The notes beneath the pieces were generated by a model, which saw only the letters and a list, made by a program, of their open reading frames with translations, was not told where the DNA came from and did no database searches. Both the position numbers and the translations under genes were made by a program. Shown in pieces: positions 1-10,025 of a stretch of DNA of 64,000 bases. Origin of the DNA: Eledone cirrhosa (Eukaryota; Mollusca; Cephalopoda; Octopoda; Eledonidae); contig OZ024740.1 of NCBI GenBank assembly GCA_964016885.1, forward strand, positions 8,638,450 to 8,702,449. The letters are read 5' to 3'. The stretch's first letter is position 1. The number at the start of each line of letters is the position of its first letter.

Positions 1-784
1 CCGATTGATATATCAGTTTCGATTAGTATGTCACTTTCTATTGGTATGTCAGTTTCGATTAGTTTATCAGTTTCTATTGGTATGTCAGTTTCGATTGGTA
101 TGTCAGTGTCTATTGGTATGTCAGTTTCTAATGGTATGTCTGTTTCTATTGGTATATTAGTTTTGATTGGTATATCAGTTTCAATTTGTATGTCAGTTTC
201 TAATGGTTTATCAGTTTCTATTGGTATATCAGTTTGTATTTAGTATAACAGTTTCAATTGATATATCAGTTTCGATTAGTATGTCAGTTTCGATTAGTAT
301 ATCAGTTTCTATTGGTATGTCAGTTTCGATTGGTATGTCAGTTTCGATTAGTATGTCAGTTTCTATTGGTATATCAGTCTCGAATGGAATGTCAATCTCG
401 ATTGGTATGTCAATTTCGATTGGTATATCAGTTTCGATTGGTATATCAGTTACAATTGGTATGTCAGTTTCGATTGGTATGTCAGTTTCGATTATTATAT
501 CAGTTACTATTGGTATGTTAGTTTCGATTGGTATGTCAGTTTCGATTGGTATGTCAGTTTCTATTGGTATATCAGTTTCGATTGGTATATCAGTTTCGAT
601 TGGAATATCAGTTTCTATAATTATGTCAGTTTCTATTGGTATATCAGTTTCGATTGGTATATCAGTTTCGATTGGTATGTCCGTTTCGATTGGTATATCA
701 GTTTCTAGTAGTATATCAATTTCGATTGATATATCAGTTTCGATTAGTATGTCAGTTTCTATTGGTATGTCAGTTTCGATTAGT
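1..784 (+). repeat. 18-bp satellite array, left segment
   Basis: Tandem copies of an 18-bp monomer, consensus GGTATRTCAGTTTCKATT. The most variable positions are A/G in TATATC/TATGTC and the CG, CT or CA in TTTCGATT, TTTCTATT or TTTCAATT. The array is already under way at base 1, so its true left end lies outside the window. It stops at about 784, where LINE sequence begins. Marker monomers such as CGAATGGAATGTCAATCTCG (near 371) recur later in the window, so this segment shares ancestry with the main array. Open frames here only reflect a stop-poor monomer of 6 codons. Confidence 0.97.
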
Positions 785-1440
785 TTAGAAATATGAGGGA
801 TCAGATGTTGTTTACTCGAGAGAAGGCTACGTTGGTATGGTCACGTGATGCACATGAAAGACGACAGCTGTATAACAAAGTGCAGGGCAATAAAGATAGA
901 CGGTAGCCACGGAGTAGGCAAACCCAGAAAAACCTGGGACGAGCTGATAAATTCCGACCTCACACACTTACACCTCTCCAAGACAATGTCACTGGACCGA
1001 GACCTTTGGCGGTACTCAGTAATAGAGAAGACACGCGTTACCTAAATACAAAGTAAAACCTACTACAGTCAGTAGGCATCTCTAACAAAATACACCCCCG
1101 TCCCACCACCCTCACCCCATCCACACCGCCCCTTTCAATGTAAAGTTATGTTGGTGCCACAAAATCCAGGCCAAAACAAATGAGATCGTGTAGGTGTCAC
1201 GGCAAAAAAAAAAACACACAGTCCACACTGTAATGTGACCGTGTAGGCAACACGGTAAAAACCTCCCAGCCTCACACTGTAAATGTGGTTGGTGTTAGGA
1301 AGGGCATCCAACTGTAGAAAACCCACCAGACAGTCCTATGCGAGCAATACAACCACTCTTGCCTCAAGTGGGAAAACTCCCGTCCAAACCCATGCAAGCA
1401 TGGAACACGGACGTTAAACGATGATGATAATGATGATGAT
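785..1440 (+). mobile_element. 5'-truncated RTE-like LINE, 3' fragment 1
   Basis: This segment matches the 3' part of the LINE at 54502-56574: the last about 82 codons of the RT protein, a stop, a 3' UTR and a terminal imperfect GAT repeat ending at 1440. The 5' junction lies inside coding sequence, with the array ending in AGTTTA and the LINE starting near GAAATATGAGGG. The array resumes with TATCAG directly after the tail. 5' truncation and a short-repeat tail are the usual result of target-primed reverse transcription in RTE elements. The 3' UTR resembles those at 2338-2845 and 56179-56574 and differs from the one at 7687-7989. Confidence 0.92.
797..1045 (+). pseudogene. C-terminal remnant of LINE RT ORF
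   Basis: About 82 codons of the C-terminal end of the LINE protein are readable in one frame up to a TAA at 1043-1045. They include the RLRWYGHVM motif, a GKPRKTWDEL segment and the final RDLWRYSV segment, all aligning with the C-terminus of the copy ending at 56178. An in-frame TGA at 794-796 replaces the AGA codon of that copy just after the junction with the array. The apparent start codon at 845 is an internal methionine, so nothing suggests independent expression. The domains for endonuclease, RT palm and PHD finger are absent. Confidence 0.85.
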
Positions 1441-2233
1441 TATCAGTTTCTACTGGTATGTCAGTTTCGATTGGTATGTCAGTTTCTATTGGTATATCAG
1501 TTCCTATTGGTATGTCTGTTTCTACTGGTATATCAGTTTCTATTGTTATATCAGTTTCTAATGCTATGTCTGTTTCTATTGGTATATCAGTTTCGATTGG
1601 TATATCAGTTTCGATTCGTATGTCAGTTTCGATTGGTATGTCAGTTTCGATTGGTATATCAGTTTAGATTAGTATGTCAGTTTCGATTGTTATGTCAGTT
1701 TCGATTGGTATATCAGTTTCGAATGGAATGTTAATCTCGATTGGTATGTCAATATCGATTGGTATATCAGTTTCGATTGGTATATCAGTTACTATTGGTA
1801 TGTCAGTTTAGATTATTATATTAATTACTATTGGTATGTCAGATTCGATTGTTATGTCAGTTTCGATTGGTATGTCAGTTTCTATTGGTATATCAGTTTC
1901 GATTGGTGTGTAAGTTTCGATTAGTACATCAGTTTCTATAAGTATGTCAGTTTCTATTGGTATATCAGTTTCTATTGGTATGTCTGTTTCTATTGGTATA
2001 TCAGTTTCGATTGGTATATCAGTTCCGATTGGTATGTCAATTTCGATTGGTATGTCAGTTTTGATTGGCATATCAGTTTTGAATGGTTTATCAATTTCGA
2101 TTGGTATATCAGTTTCGATTAGTATGTCAGTTTCTATTGGTATATCAGTTTCGATTGGTATATCCGTTTCAATTGGTATGTCAGTTTCTATTGGTATATC
2201 AGTTTCGATTGGTATATCAGTTTCGATTGGTAT
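1441..2233 (+). repeat. 18-bp satellite array, second segment
   Basis: The same monomer, orientation and phase resume immediately after the GAT tail of the first LINE fragment (TATCAGTTTC at 1441). Variants include TTTAGATT (stop in the MSVSIG frame), CGAATGGAATGTTAATCTCG near 1721 and TTTCTATAAGTATGTC near 1932. The segment ends at the junction with the next LINE fragment (GGTATA, then GCTGATAAATTCC). Confidence 0.96.
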
Positions 2234-2235
2234 AG

Positions 2236-2337
2236 CTGATAAATTCCGACCTCACACGCTTACACCTCTCCAAGACAATGTCACTGGACCGAGACCTTTG
2301 GCGGTACTCAGTAATAGAGAAGACCCGCCTTACCTAA
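2236..2337 (+). pseudogene. last 33 codons of LINE RT ORF
   Basis: Frame starting LINSDL and ending at TAA 2335-2337. It matches the extreme C-terminus of the proteins ending at 1045 and 56178 (LHLSKTMSLDRDLWRYSV). It is only the end of the ORF, left by 5' truncation at insertion. It has no start and no domain. Confidence 0.8.
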
Positions 2338-2506
2338 ATACAAAGTAAAAACCTACTACAGTCAGTAGGCATCTCTATCAAAACACACCCCCGTCCCACC
2401 ACCTCAACCCCACCCACACCGCCCCTTTCAATGTAAAGTTATGTTGGTCCCACAACATCCAGGCCGAAACAAATGAGATCGTGTAGGTGTCACGACAAAA
2501 AACACA

Positions 2507-2731
2507 CAGTCCACGCTGTAAATGTGGCCGTGTAGGCAACACGGTAAAAACCTCCCAGCCCCACACTGTAAATGTGGTTGGTGTTAGGAAGGGCATCCAG
2601 CTGTAGAAAACCCGCCAGACAGTCCACGCTGTAATGTGGCCGTGTAGGCAACACGGTAAAAACCTCCCAGCCCCACACTGTAAATGTGGTTGGTGTTAGG
2701 AAGGGCATCCAACTGTAGAAAACCCGCCAGA
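2507..2731 (+). repeat. 113-bp tandem duplication in LINE 3' UTR
   Basis: Two adjacent copies, about 2507-2619 and 2620-2731. Each begins CAGTCCACGCTGTAA and ends at the GAAAACCCGCCAGA segment. They differ by a one-base indel (CTGTAAATG versus CTGTAATG) and a few substitutions. The corresponding 3' UTRs at about 1220-1330 and 56350-56460 carry this segment once. The duplication is therefore private to this copy or to its direct source. Confidence 0.88.
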
Positions 2732-2845
2732 CAGTCCTATGCGAGCAAGACAACCACTCTTGCCTCAAGTGGGAAAACCCCCGTCCAAACCCATGCAAGC
2801 GTGGAACACGGACGCTAAACCTGATGATGATGATGATGATGATGA

Positions 2846-4141
2846 TGTCAGTTTAGATTAGTATGTCTGTTTCTATTGGTATATCAGTTTCGATTGGTAT
2901 ATCAGTTTCAATTGGTATGTCAGTTTCTATTGGTATAACAGTTTCGATTGGTATATCAGTTTCAATTGGTATGTCAGTTTCTATTGGTATAACAGTTTCG
3001 ATTGGTATATCAGTTTCGATTGGTATATAAGTTTCGAATGGAATGTCAATCTCGATTGGTATATCAGTTTCGATTGGTATATCAGTTACTATTGGTACGT
3101 CAGTTTCGATTGGTATGTCAGTTTCGCTTATATCAGTTACTATTGGTATGTCAGTTTCGATTGGTATGTCAGTTTCGATTGGTATGTCAGTTTCTATTGG
3201 TATATCAGTTTCGATTGGTATGTCAGTTTCGATTAGTATATCAGATTCTATAAGTCTGTCAGTTTCTATTGGTATATCAGTTTCGATTGGTATGTCAGTT
3301 TCGATTGTTATATCAGTGTCGATTAGTATGTCAGTTTCTATTGGTATATCAGTTTCGATTGGTATGTCAGTTTCTATTAGTATGTCAGTTTCTATTGGTA
3401 TATCAGTTTCTATAAGTATGTCAGTTTCTATTGGTATGTCAGTTTCGATTGATATATCAGTTTCGATTGGTATGTCAGTTACTATTGGTATGTCAGCTTC
3501 GATTGGGATTTCAGTTTCGATTGGTATGTCAGTTTCTATTGGTATATCAGTTTCGGTTGGTATGTCAGTTTCAATTAGTACATCAGTTTTGATTGGTATG
3601 TCAGTTTCTATTGGTATGTCAGTTTCGATTAGTATGTCAATTTCTATTGGTATATCAGTTTCTATAAGTATATCAGTTTCGATTGATGTATCCGTTTCGA
3701 TTAGTATGTCAGTTTCTATTGGTATATCAGTTTCGATTGGTATATCAGTTACTATTGGTATGTCAGTTTCTATTGTTTTGTCAGTTTCGATTAGTGTATC
3801 AGTTTCTATTGGTATGTCAGTTTCGATTGTTATGTCAGTTTCTATTGGTATATCAGTTTCTATTGGTATGTCAGTTTCGATTGGTAGGTCAGTTTCTATT
3901 TGTATGTCAGTTTCGATTAGTTTCTTAGTTTCTATTGGTATGTCAGTTTCGATTGGTATGTCAGTTTCGATTAGTATGTCAGTTTCTATTGGTATGTCAG
4001 TTTAGATTGGTATGTCAGTTTCGATTGCTATGTCAGTTTCAATTGTCATATCAGTTTTGAATGGTATGTCAATCTCGATTGGTATGTCAATTTCGATTGG
4101 TATATCAGTTTCGATTAGTATGTCAGTTTCTATTGGTATAT
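2846..4141 (+). repeat. 18-bp satellite array, third segment
   Basis: The array resumes after the GAT tail of fragment 2 and runs to the 5' junction of the large LINE. It contains the longest stop-free MSVSIG-type frame in the window (3043-4005, 320 codons). The last about 190 bases match 9680-9860 in the main array almost base for base, including a TTTAGATT monomer and the TTTTGAATGGTATGTCAATC marker, with one difference noticed. Confidence 0.96.
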
Positions 4142-4562
4142 TTTTCATGTCGTTAATATTATGATGTTCCCTGCTGTATTAGCGTTAAATTTTCCCTGCT
4201 GTATTAGCGATAAATTTTCGAGGGTTTCTCTTAGTAGCTTTTTTCATGACGTTATTATTGTTAATTTTACTGATGTAGTATTAACTTGGATATTTACCAT
4301 GCGACCCTCAGTTCCTACCTCACAATTTCCCTCCCCCCCACCCCCACACACCACCATAGTCTATTCGACCAATCAAACCTAGCATGCCATTTCCACTGCT
4401 GCTGCTGCTACTACCTGCCTAACTAACTCTCTCCTCCTCTGGCGCATCCCAACACACCCTGCCATTACCCCACCACCACTGTCCTTCTAGCCCTCAATTT
4501 TCCCACCGTTAGGGATGGATGAGCTGGGAATACACGAGCAACTCTGAATCAATAGATGAAAT
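4142..4562 (+). other. LINE copy A 5' leader
   Basis: Non-array sequence ahead of the endonuclease ORF. It has two direct duplications: a 25-bp one (TTCCCTGCTGTATTAGCG at 4167 and 4192) and a partial 99-bp one (TTTTTCATG at about 4141 and 4240). A C-rich stretch at 4330-4360 and a short CTG/CTA run near 4398-4415 follow. It may be what remains of an internal promoter, but I see no recognisable core promoter motif. An in-frame TGA at 4557-4559 sits two codons before the ATG at 4563. Confidence 0.6.
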
Positions 4563-6248
4563 ATGAATCTGCGAGCTACCAAGCACCCACGTGAAGCGCC
4601 AACCCAGAGACCCTCCCCTACGAGTGTCGACAAATGCCCAAAACTCCGAGTTGGTACCATCAATGTAGGCTCAATGAAAGGAAGAGCAGGAGAAATCGTA
4701 GAAATGCTAGAGCGAAAGGAAGTTGATGTATGCTGTGTGCAAGAGACTAGATGGAGAGGAGGGTCTGCTAGAGTCCTTGTAGGAAAAAGCCAGTGCTACA
4801 AATTTTTCTGGGTGGGAAATGACGATGGGATGGGTGGTGTAGGTATACTATTAGCTGACAAGTGGGTAGATAAAGTAATCTCAGTGTACAGGGTAAATGC
4901 AAGAATCATTAAACTCAGACTAGTCCTGAATAAGACAATTACCACAATAATATCAGCTTACGCACCCCAATCGGGGCTGCCAGACGAACTTAAGGATAGG
5001 TTTTACGAGTCCCTAATACACACTACTGCTCTAACAGACGACAAGGACTTCCTAATCATTGCAGGAGATTTTAACGGACACGTAGGTAAACACTGCGACG
5101 GCTTCAATAGAGTACATGGAGGCCATGGAGTTGGCACAAGGAATGAGGAAGGATTCAGACTTCTAGAATTCTGCGACGCCAATGACATGTCGATATGTAA
5201 CACAAACTTTAAAAAACCCGACAACCACCTGATCACCTATAGATCAGGGGAGCACTCTAGTCAGTTAGATTTTATCCTCATCAGAGGACGTGACAGATGG
5301 ACGGTCGTAAACACAAAAGCCTTCCCTAGTGAGGAATGTACATCCCAACATAGCTTAGTTGTCAGCGACCTCACGGTCAGAACTAGACGAGCCCTGAAAC
5401 AGAGGCCAACCTGGAGAAGAAAGATCTGGAAGCTGAAAGTCCCCTCAACCAGTAACAGATTTAAAGATATTTTACTCAACGCCTACGACAGTAAAGAAGA
5501 ACAGATAGAGACATTTAACGTAGAAGAGAACTGGGAGTTCCTAAAAAATAACTTACTAGAGGCGACGGATGAGGTTTGTGGCTGGAGTAAGACCTCAAGC
5601 AGGAGGAGAGTGACTTGGTGGTGGAACAATAAGGTAGATGAAGCAGTCAAGGCCAAGAGACAGGCATGGAAAGAATGGAAGAACGGGGGGAGCAGGGTAC
5701 ATTACATAGAGACCAAGAGGGAAGCTAGGCGACAAGTATACTTAGCTAGGAGGGAAGCAGAGGATAGAAAATTCAAGCATGTTTTACAACGTGAGGACCA
5801 GAAACAGGAGGTATTCAAGATTGCGAGGCAGTGTGTCAGAGATAGTTGTGATGTCATTGGAGAGAAGTGTATCCGGAATGATAAAGGTGAGCTTGCCCTC
5901 ACAAGTGCTGAGAAGAAAGATGCATGGAAGAGTCATTATGATAGATTACTAAATGAGGAGAATGCATGGGAAGAAGAGACCCTACCCCACGTAGACCCTA
6001 TAGAGGGACCAGCAGTACAAGTCAGCGGCAGCGTAGTAAGTAAGGCAATCAGAGATATGAAGATAGGGAAGGCAACCGGTCCATCGGGTATAGCTGCCGA
6101 GATGCTGAAGGCATCTGGGTCTGTAGGTCACACTATAACCACACGTATCGTTAACCAGGTAATACTAGAGGGGGCCATACCAAAAGATTGGTGCAGTAGC
6201 ATCATTGTCAACTGCTACAAAGGTAATATTAGGCGATGCACTAGATAG
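4563..6248 (+). pseudogene. LINE copy A: APE-type endonuclease plus start of RT
   Basis: First half of the LINE polyprotein, 561 codons. Residues about 28-270 are an AP-endonuclease-like (EEP) domain that would nick target DNA for retrotransposition. The expected catalytic residues are all present: N34 (GTINVGS), E61 (VQETRW), Y133 (SAYAPQ), D169 and N171 (AGDFNG), D236 (QLDFIL) and H263 (SQHSLVV). A charged linker rich in Lys, Arg and Trp follows (about 285-450), then the N-terminal RT region (GKATGPSGI near 502). The frame ends early at 6248 because of a 4-bp insertion relative to the copy at 54502. In that copy GGTAAAGGAGACG is continuous; here four extra bases follow GGTAA near 6223-6231. 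An in-frame stop just upstream of the ATG supports the start. Endonuclease and RT are thus uncoupled, so the element is probably non-autonomous, unless the lesion is an assembly error. Confidence 0.9.
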
Positions 6249-7686
6249 AGGAAACTATAGAGGTATAAAGTTGATGGACCAGGTCATGAAAGTAACAGAA
6301 AGAGTTATAGCACAGCTGATTAGGGACCGGGTGAATATAGACGAGATGCAATTTGGGTTTGTTCCAGGGAAAGGCACCACTGATGCGCTCTTCCTTGTGA
6401 GGCAATTACAGGAAAAGTACCTAGCTAAAAGTAAGCCACTCTACTTGGCATTTGTCGACCTTGAGAAAGCCTTTGACAGAGTTCCACGTGCAGTAATCTG
6501 GTGGGCTCTTAGAAAACTAGGAGTAGATGAATGGCTTGTGAAAGCGGTACAAGCCATGTATAGGGGAGCAGTCAGCAAAGTTAGGATTGGCAATGAGTAT
6601 AGCGAGGAATTTAGCGTACAGGTTGGGGTCCACCAGGGCTCTGTTCTTAGCCCTCTCCTGTTCATCATAGTCCTGCAGGCAATAACGGAGGAGTTTAAGA
6701 CCGGATGCCCATGGGAACTCCTGTATGCTGATGACCTCGCACTCATAGCTGAATCTATGGTAGAACTAGAGAATAAATTCCAAACCTGGAAGCAGGGACT
6801 AGAGAGAAAGGGCCTCAAAGTCAACATGACAAAGACTAAGGTCCTTATAAGTAGACGAGAAAACAGAACCCAGATCCCCTCAGGGAAATGGCCTTGCTCA
6901 GTATGTAGGAAAGGTGTAGGTAGGAACTCCATTCTTTGCCCCAAATGCAAACAATGGGTACACAAGAGATGTAGCGGGATCTCAGGAAGCTTAATTAAGA
7001 ATGTAGGATTCACATGCAGCAGCTGTGCTGAAACAGCAAGCAAACAGCCACAGGAAACAAGTACCACCAATCTCTGGGAGGGCCCTGTAGAAACAGTAGA
7101 CAGCTTCTGCTACCTAGGTGACCGAATTAGCAACGGAGGTGGGTGCTCAGAAAGTACAATAACTAGGGTAAGAACGGGATGGAAGAAGTTTAGGGAACTA
7201 CTACCACTGCTAGCTGCAAAAGGCTTCTCCCTCAGAATGAAAGGCAGACTGTATGATGCGTGTATCCGAACAGCAATGTTGCATGGTAGTGAGACCTGGG
7301 CGCTGAAGGTGGAAGACTTACGTAGATTAGAGAGAAACGAAGCCTGCATGCTCCGATGGATGTGTAACAGTAATATACGTGAACGACAAAGCATAAATGA
7401 ATTGAGAGAGAGACTGAGCATAAGAGGAATCAAATGCTGCGTGCAGGAGAGGCGGTTACGCTGGTATGGACATGTGATGCGTATGAAGGATGACAGCTGC
7501 ATAAAAAGGTGCAGAGCACTAGAAGTTGATGGAAACCGCGGAGTGGGGAGACCCAAGATGACTTGGGATGAGGTGATAAAAGCCGACCTTACCCAACTAC
7601 ACCTCTCAAAGTCAATGACACACGACCGTGACTTCTGGCGTCACGCAGTAATACAGGGTACCCGACCTCCCATGGGTACATGCTGA
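6205..7686 (+). pseudogene. LINE copy A: reverse transcriptase, PHD-like finger, C-terminal domain
   Basis: Second half of the LINE polyprotein in a shifted frame. Homology with the other copy begins at about 6233, so the ATG at 6205 is incidental. RT motifs are intact: motif A FVDLEKAFD (D85, counted from 6205), motif B HQGSVLSPLLF (H143 onward) and motif C YADD (residues 174-177, bases 6724-6735). A Cys4-His-Cys3 finger follows at residues 231-274 (CSVC, CPKC, H, C, CSSC) with spacing typical of PHD fingers. The C-terminal part has LHGSETWAL and RLRWYGHVMRM, motifs common at the ends of RTE-type and similar LINE proteins. The stop is TGA 7684-7686. By eye it is clearly homologous to the 54502-56178 protein throughout but with many substitutions, so the two are separate lineages. 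The catalytic residues appear functional, but the frameshift removes the endonuclease from this product. Confidence 0.9.
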
Positions 7687-7989
7687 AGCATATAAACAAT
7701 ATGCCCCCCCCCCCCACCGCAAGGTGGTCGTGGAGGTGCCACGGCAAAAAAGCACCCAGCCCACACTGTAAAGTGGACGTGTAGGCGCCACGAAAAAGCA
7801 CCCAGCACTCACTGTAAATGAGGTTGGTGTTAGGAAGGGCATCCAGCTGTAGAAATCAAGCCAGATCAGTTCCTGTATGAGCAAGGCATGGTCAGCCGAC
7901 CAGACACTGCCCACAACAGGACAACCCGTCTAACCCATGCTAGCGTGGAAGAACGGACGTAAAACGGTGATGATGATGATGATGATGAT
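7687..7989 (+). other. LINE copy A 3' UTR and GAT tail
   Basis: Begins with a C-run (7703-7717), then two related segments AAAAAGCACCCAGC (about 7747 and 7793), the GTTAGGAAGGGCATCCAGC segment near 7829, the CATGCTAGCGTGGAAGAACG terminus near 7938 and seven or so GAT repeats. The terminus is homologous to, but clearly different from, that of the other copies (CATGCAAGCATGGAACACGG). The array resumes with ATATCAG. The 3' end is what the LINE RT recognises, and it is often shared with SINEs. Confidence 0.8.
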
Positions 7990-8514
7990 ATCAGTTTCTA
8001 TTGGTATATCAGTTTCTATTGGTATATCAGTTTCGATTGATATATCAGTTTCGATTAGTATGTCAGTTTCTATTGGTATGTCAGTTTCAATTAGTTTCTT
8101 AGTTTCTATTGGTATGTCAGTTTTCGATTGTTATGTCAGTTTCTATTGGTATATCAGTTTCTATTGGTATGTCTGTTTCTATTGGTATGTCTGTTTCTAT
8201 TTGTATATCAGTTTCGATTGGTATATCAATTCTGATTGGTATGTCAATTTCAATTGGTATGTCAGTTTGGATTGGTATATCAGTTTCGATCGGTATGTCA
8301 GTGTCGATTGGTATGTCAATTTCGATTGGTATATCAGTTTCGAATGGTATGTCAATCTCGATTGGTATGTCAGTTTCGAATGGTATGTCAGTTTCTATCG
8401 TTATATCTGTTTCGATTGGTATATCAGTTTTGATTGGTATGTCAGTTTCGATTGGTATGTCAGTTTCTATTGGTATATCAGTTTCGTTTGTTATATCAGT
8501 TTCGATTAGTATGT

Positions 8515-8838
8515 CAGTTTCTATTGGTATGTCAGTTTCGATTAGTTTATCAGTTTCTATTGGTATGTCAGTTTCGATTGGTATGTCAGTTTCTATTGGT
8601 ATATCAGTTTCTATTGGTATATCAATTTCTATTGGTATGTCTGTTTCTATTGGTATATCAGTTTCGATTGGTAATTCAGTCTCGATTGGTATGTCAGTTT
8701 CGATTAGTTTATCAGTTTCTATTGGTATGTCAGTTTCGATTGGTATGTCAGTTTCTATTGGTATATCAGTTTCTATTGGTATATCAATTTCTATTGGTAT
8801 GTCTGTTTCTATTGGTATATCAGTTTCGATTGGTAATT
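8515..8838 (+). repeat. 162-bp tandem duplication (9 monomers)
   Basis: Two adjacent nine-monomer blocks, seen from the marker GGTAATTCAGTCTCG at 8669 and again 162 bp later, and from ATTAGTTTATCAG at 8541 and 8703. The monomer order between markers is the same. The exact ends cannot be fixed because flanking monomers are alike. Confidence 0.85.
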
Positions 8839-9689
8839 CAGTCTCGATTGGTATGTCAGTTTCGCTTGGTATGTCAGTTTCGATTGGTATATCAGTTTCG
8901 ATTGGTATATCAGTTTCGATTGGTATGTCAGTTTCGATTGGCATGTTAGACTCGATTGTTATGTCAGTTTCGATTGATATGTCAGTTTCGATTGGTATGT
9001 CAGTTTCGATTGGTATGTCAGTTTCGATTGGTATATCAGTTTCGAATGGTATGTCAATTTCGATTGGTATGTCAGTTTGGATTGGTATATCAGTTTCGCC
9101 GGTATGTCAGTTTCGATTGCTATGTCAGTTTCGATTGTCATATCAGTTTTGAATGGTATGTCAATCTCGATTGGTATGTCAATTTCGATTGGTGTATCAG
9201 TTTCGATTAGTATGTCAGTTTCTATTGGTATATCAGTTTCGATTGGTATATCAGTTTCTGTTGGTATGTCAGTTTTGATTGGTATGTCAGTTTCTATTGG
9301 TATGTCAGTTTCGATTAGTTTCTTAGTTTCTATTGGTATGTCAGTTTCGATTGGTATGTCAGTTTCGATTGGTATATCAGTTTCGAATGGTATGTCAATC
9401 TTGATTGGTATGTCAGTTTTGAATGGTATGTCAGTTTCTATTGTTATATCTGTTTCGATTGGTATGACAGTTTCGATTAGAATATCAGTTTCTATAAGTA
9501 TGTCAGTTTCTATTGGTATATCAGTTTCGATTGGTATATCAGTTTCGATTGGTATGTCAGTTTCGATTGGTATGTCAGTTACTATTGGTATATCAGTTTC
9601 GATTGATATATCAGTTTCGATTGGTATGTCAGTTTCGATTGGTATGACAGTTTCTATTGGTATATCAGTTTCGTTTGTTATATCAGTTT

Positions 9690-10025
9690 CGATTAGTATG
9701 TCAGTTTCTATTGGTATGTCAGTTTAGATTGGTATGTCAGTTTCGATTGCTATGTCAGTTTCGATTGTCATATCAGTTTTGAATGGTATGTCAATCTCGA
9801 TTGGTATGTCAATTTCGATTGGTATATCAGTTTCGATTAGTATGTCAGTTTCTATTGGTATATCAGTTTCTATTGGTATATCAGTTTCTATTGGTATATC
9901 AGTTTCGATTGATATATCACTTTCGATTAGTATGTCAGTTTCTATTGGTATGTCAGTTTCAATTAGTTTCTTAGTTTCTATTGGTATGTCAGTTTTCGAT
10001 TGTTATGTCAGTTTCTATTGGTATA
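9690..10025 (+). other. unoccupied paralogue of the LINE copy A insertion site
   Basis: The left flank of LINE copy A (about 3965-4140) matches 9690-9860, and its right flank (7990-8150) matches 9862-10025 in monomer order and irregularities (TTTAGATT, GTTTCTTAG, CAGTTTTCGATTGTT). One difference is noticed on each side (A4040 versus G9759; TATCAG versus TATCAC near 9919). The site is GGTATATCAG, split at about 9861. Confidence 0.8.

Larger units (their letters stand above)
2234..2845 (+). mobile_element. 5'-truncated RTE-like LINE, 3' fragment 2
   Basis: A shorter 3' fragment of the same LINE subfamily as 785-1440. It starts 33 codons before the stop codon, has the same type of 3' UTR and ends in (GAT)n at about 2845, where the array resumes with ATGTCAG. 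The truncation point differs from fragment 1, which argues for independent insertions and not for duplication of one insertion. The 3' UTR holds an extra tandem duplication of about 113 bp that the other copies lack. Confidence 0.9.
4142..7989 (+). mobile_element. near full-length RTE-like LINE (copy A)
   Basis: A 3.85-kb non-LTR retrotransposon inserted in the array. In order it has a leader of about 420 bp, one long coding region (endonuclease, RT, PHD-like finger, C-terminal domain) split by a 4-bp frameshift near 6225, a 3' UTR of about 300 bp and a (GAT)n tail. A single EN-RT ORF of about 1000 codons, no RNase H or gag seen, and a trinucleotide-repeat tail fit the RTE clade. The flanks match an uninterrupted array stretch at about 9690-10025, so the insertion point is visible (GGTATA/ATATCAG). 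The target duplication is only about 3-4 bp and is hard to delimit in repeat DNA. The 3' UTR differs from the other copies, so this is a separate subfamily. Confidence 0.93.

Noticed and set aside
1135..1326. Reverse-strand frame over the LINE 3' UTR as a small gene
   Set aside because: The same frame recurs, damaged, in each homologous 3' UTR (2378-2798, 56268-56480), so it is a by-product of the UTR sequence.
3043..4005. 320-codon open frame of MSVSIG hexapeptides as a repeat-protein gene
   Set aside because: It is pure 18-bp satellite. Overlapping frames are also open, stops and phase shifts are common nearby, and no signal peptide, flanking unique exon or promoter is seen.
6205..6248. 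Programmed ribosomal frameshift between two LINE ORFs
   Set aside because: Copy B is continuous through the same point, no slippery heptamer is evident, and a 4-bp insertion explains the break.
6441..7070. 209-codon reverse-strand frame within the LINE
   Set aside because: It lies opposite the RT domain with recognisable motifs on +. It has no domain features and reads as a shadow.
7612..7914. Reverse-strand frames in the LINE 3' UTR as genes
   Set aside because: They overlap the LINE stop region and UTR, with low-complexity C-rich sequence and no recognisable product.
8117..8944. 275-codon reverse-strand PIETDI repeat frame as a secreted or antifreeze-like protein
   Set aside because: It is the reverse reading of the same satellite. 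Equivalent frames occur wherever the monomer is regular, and they end at ordinary variant monomers.
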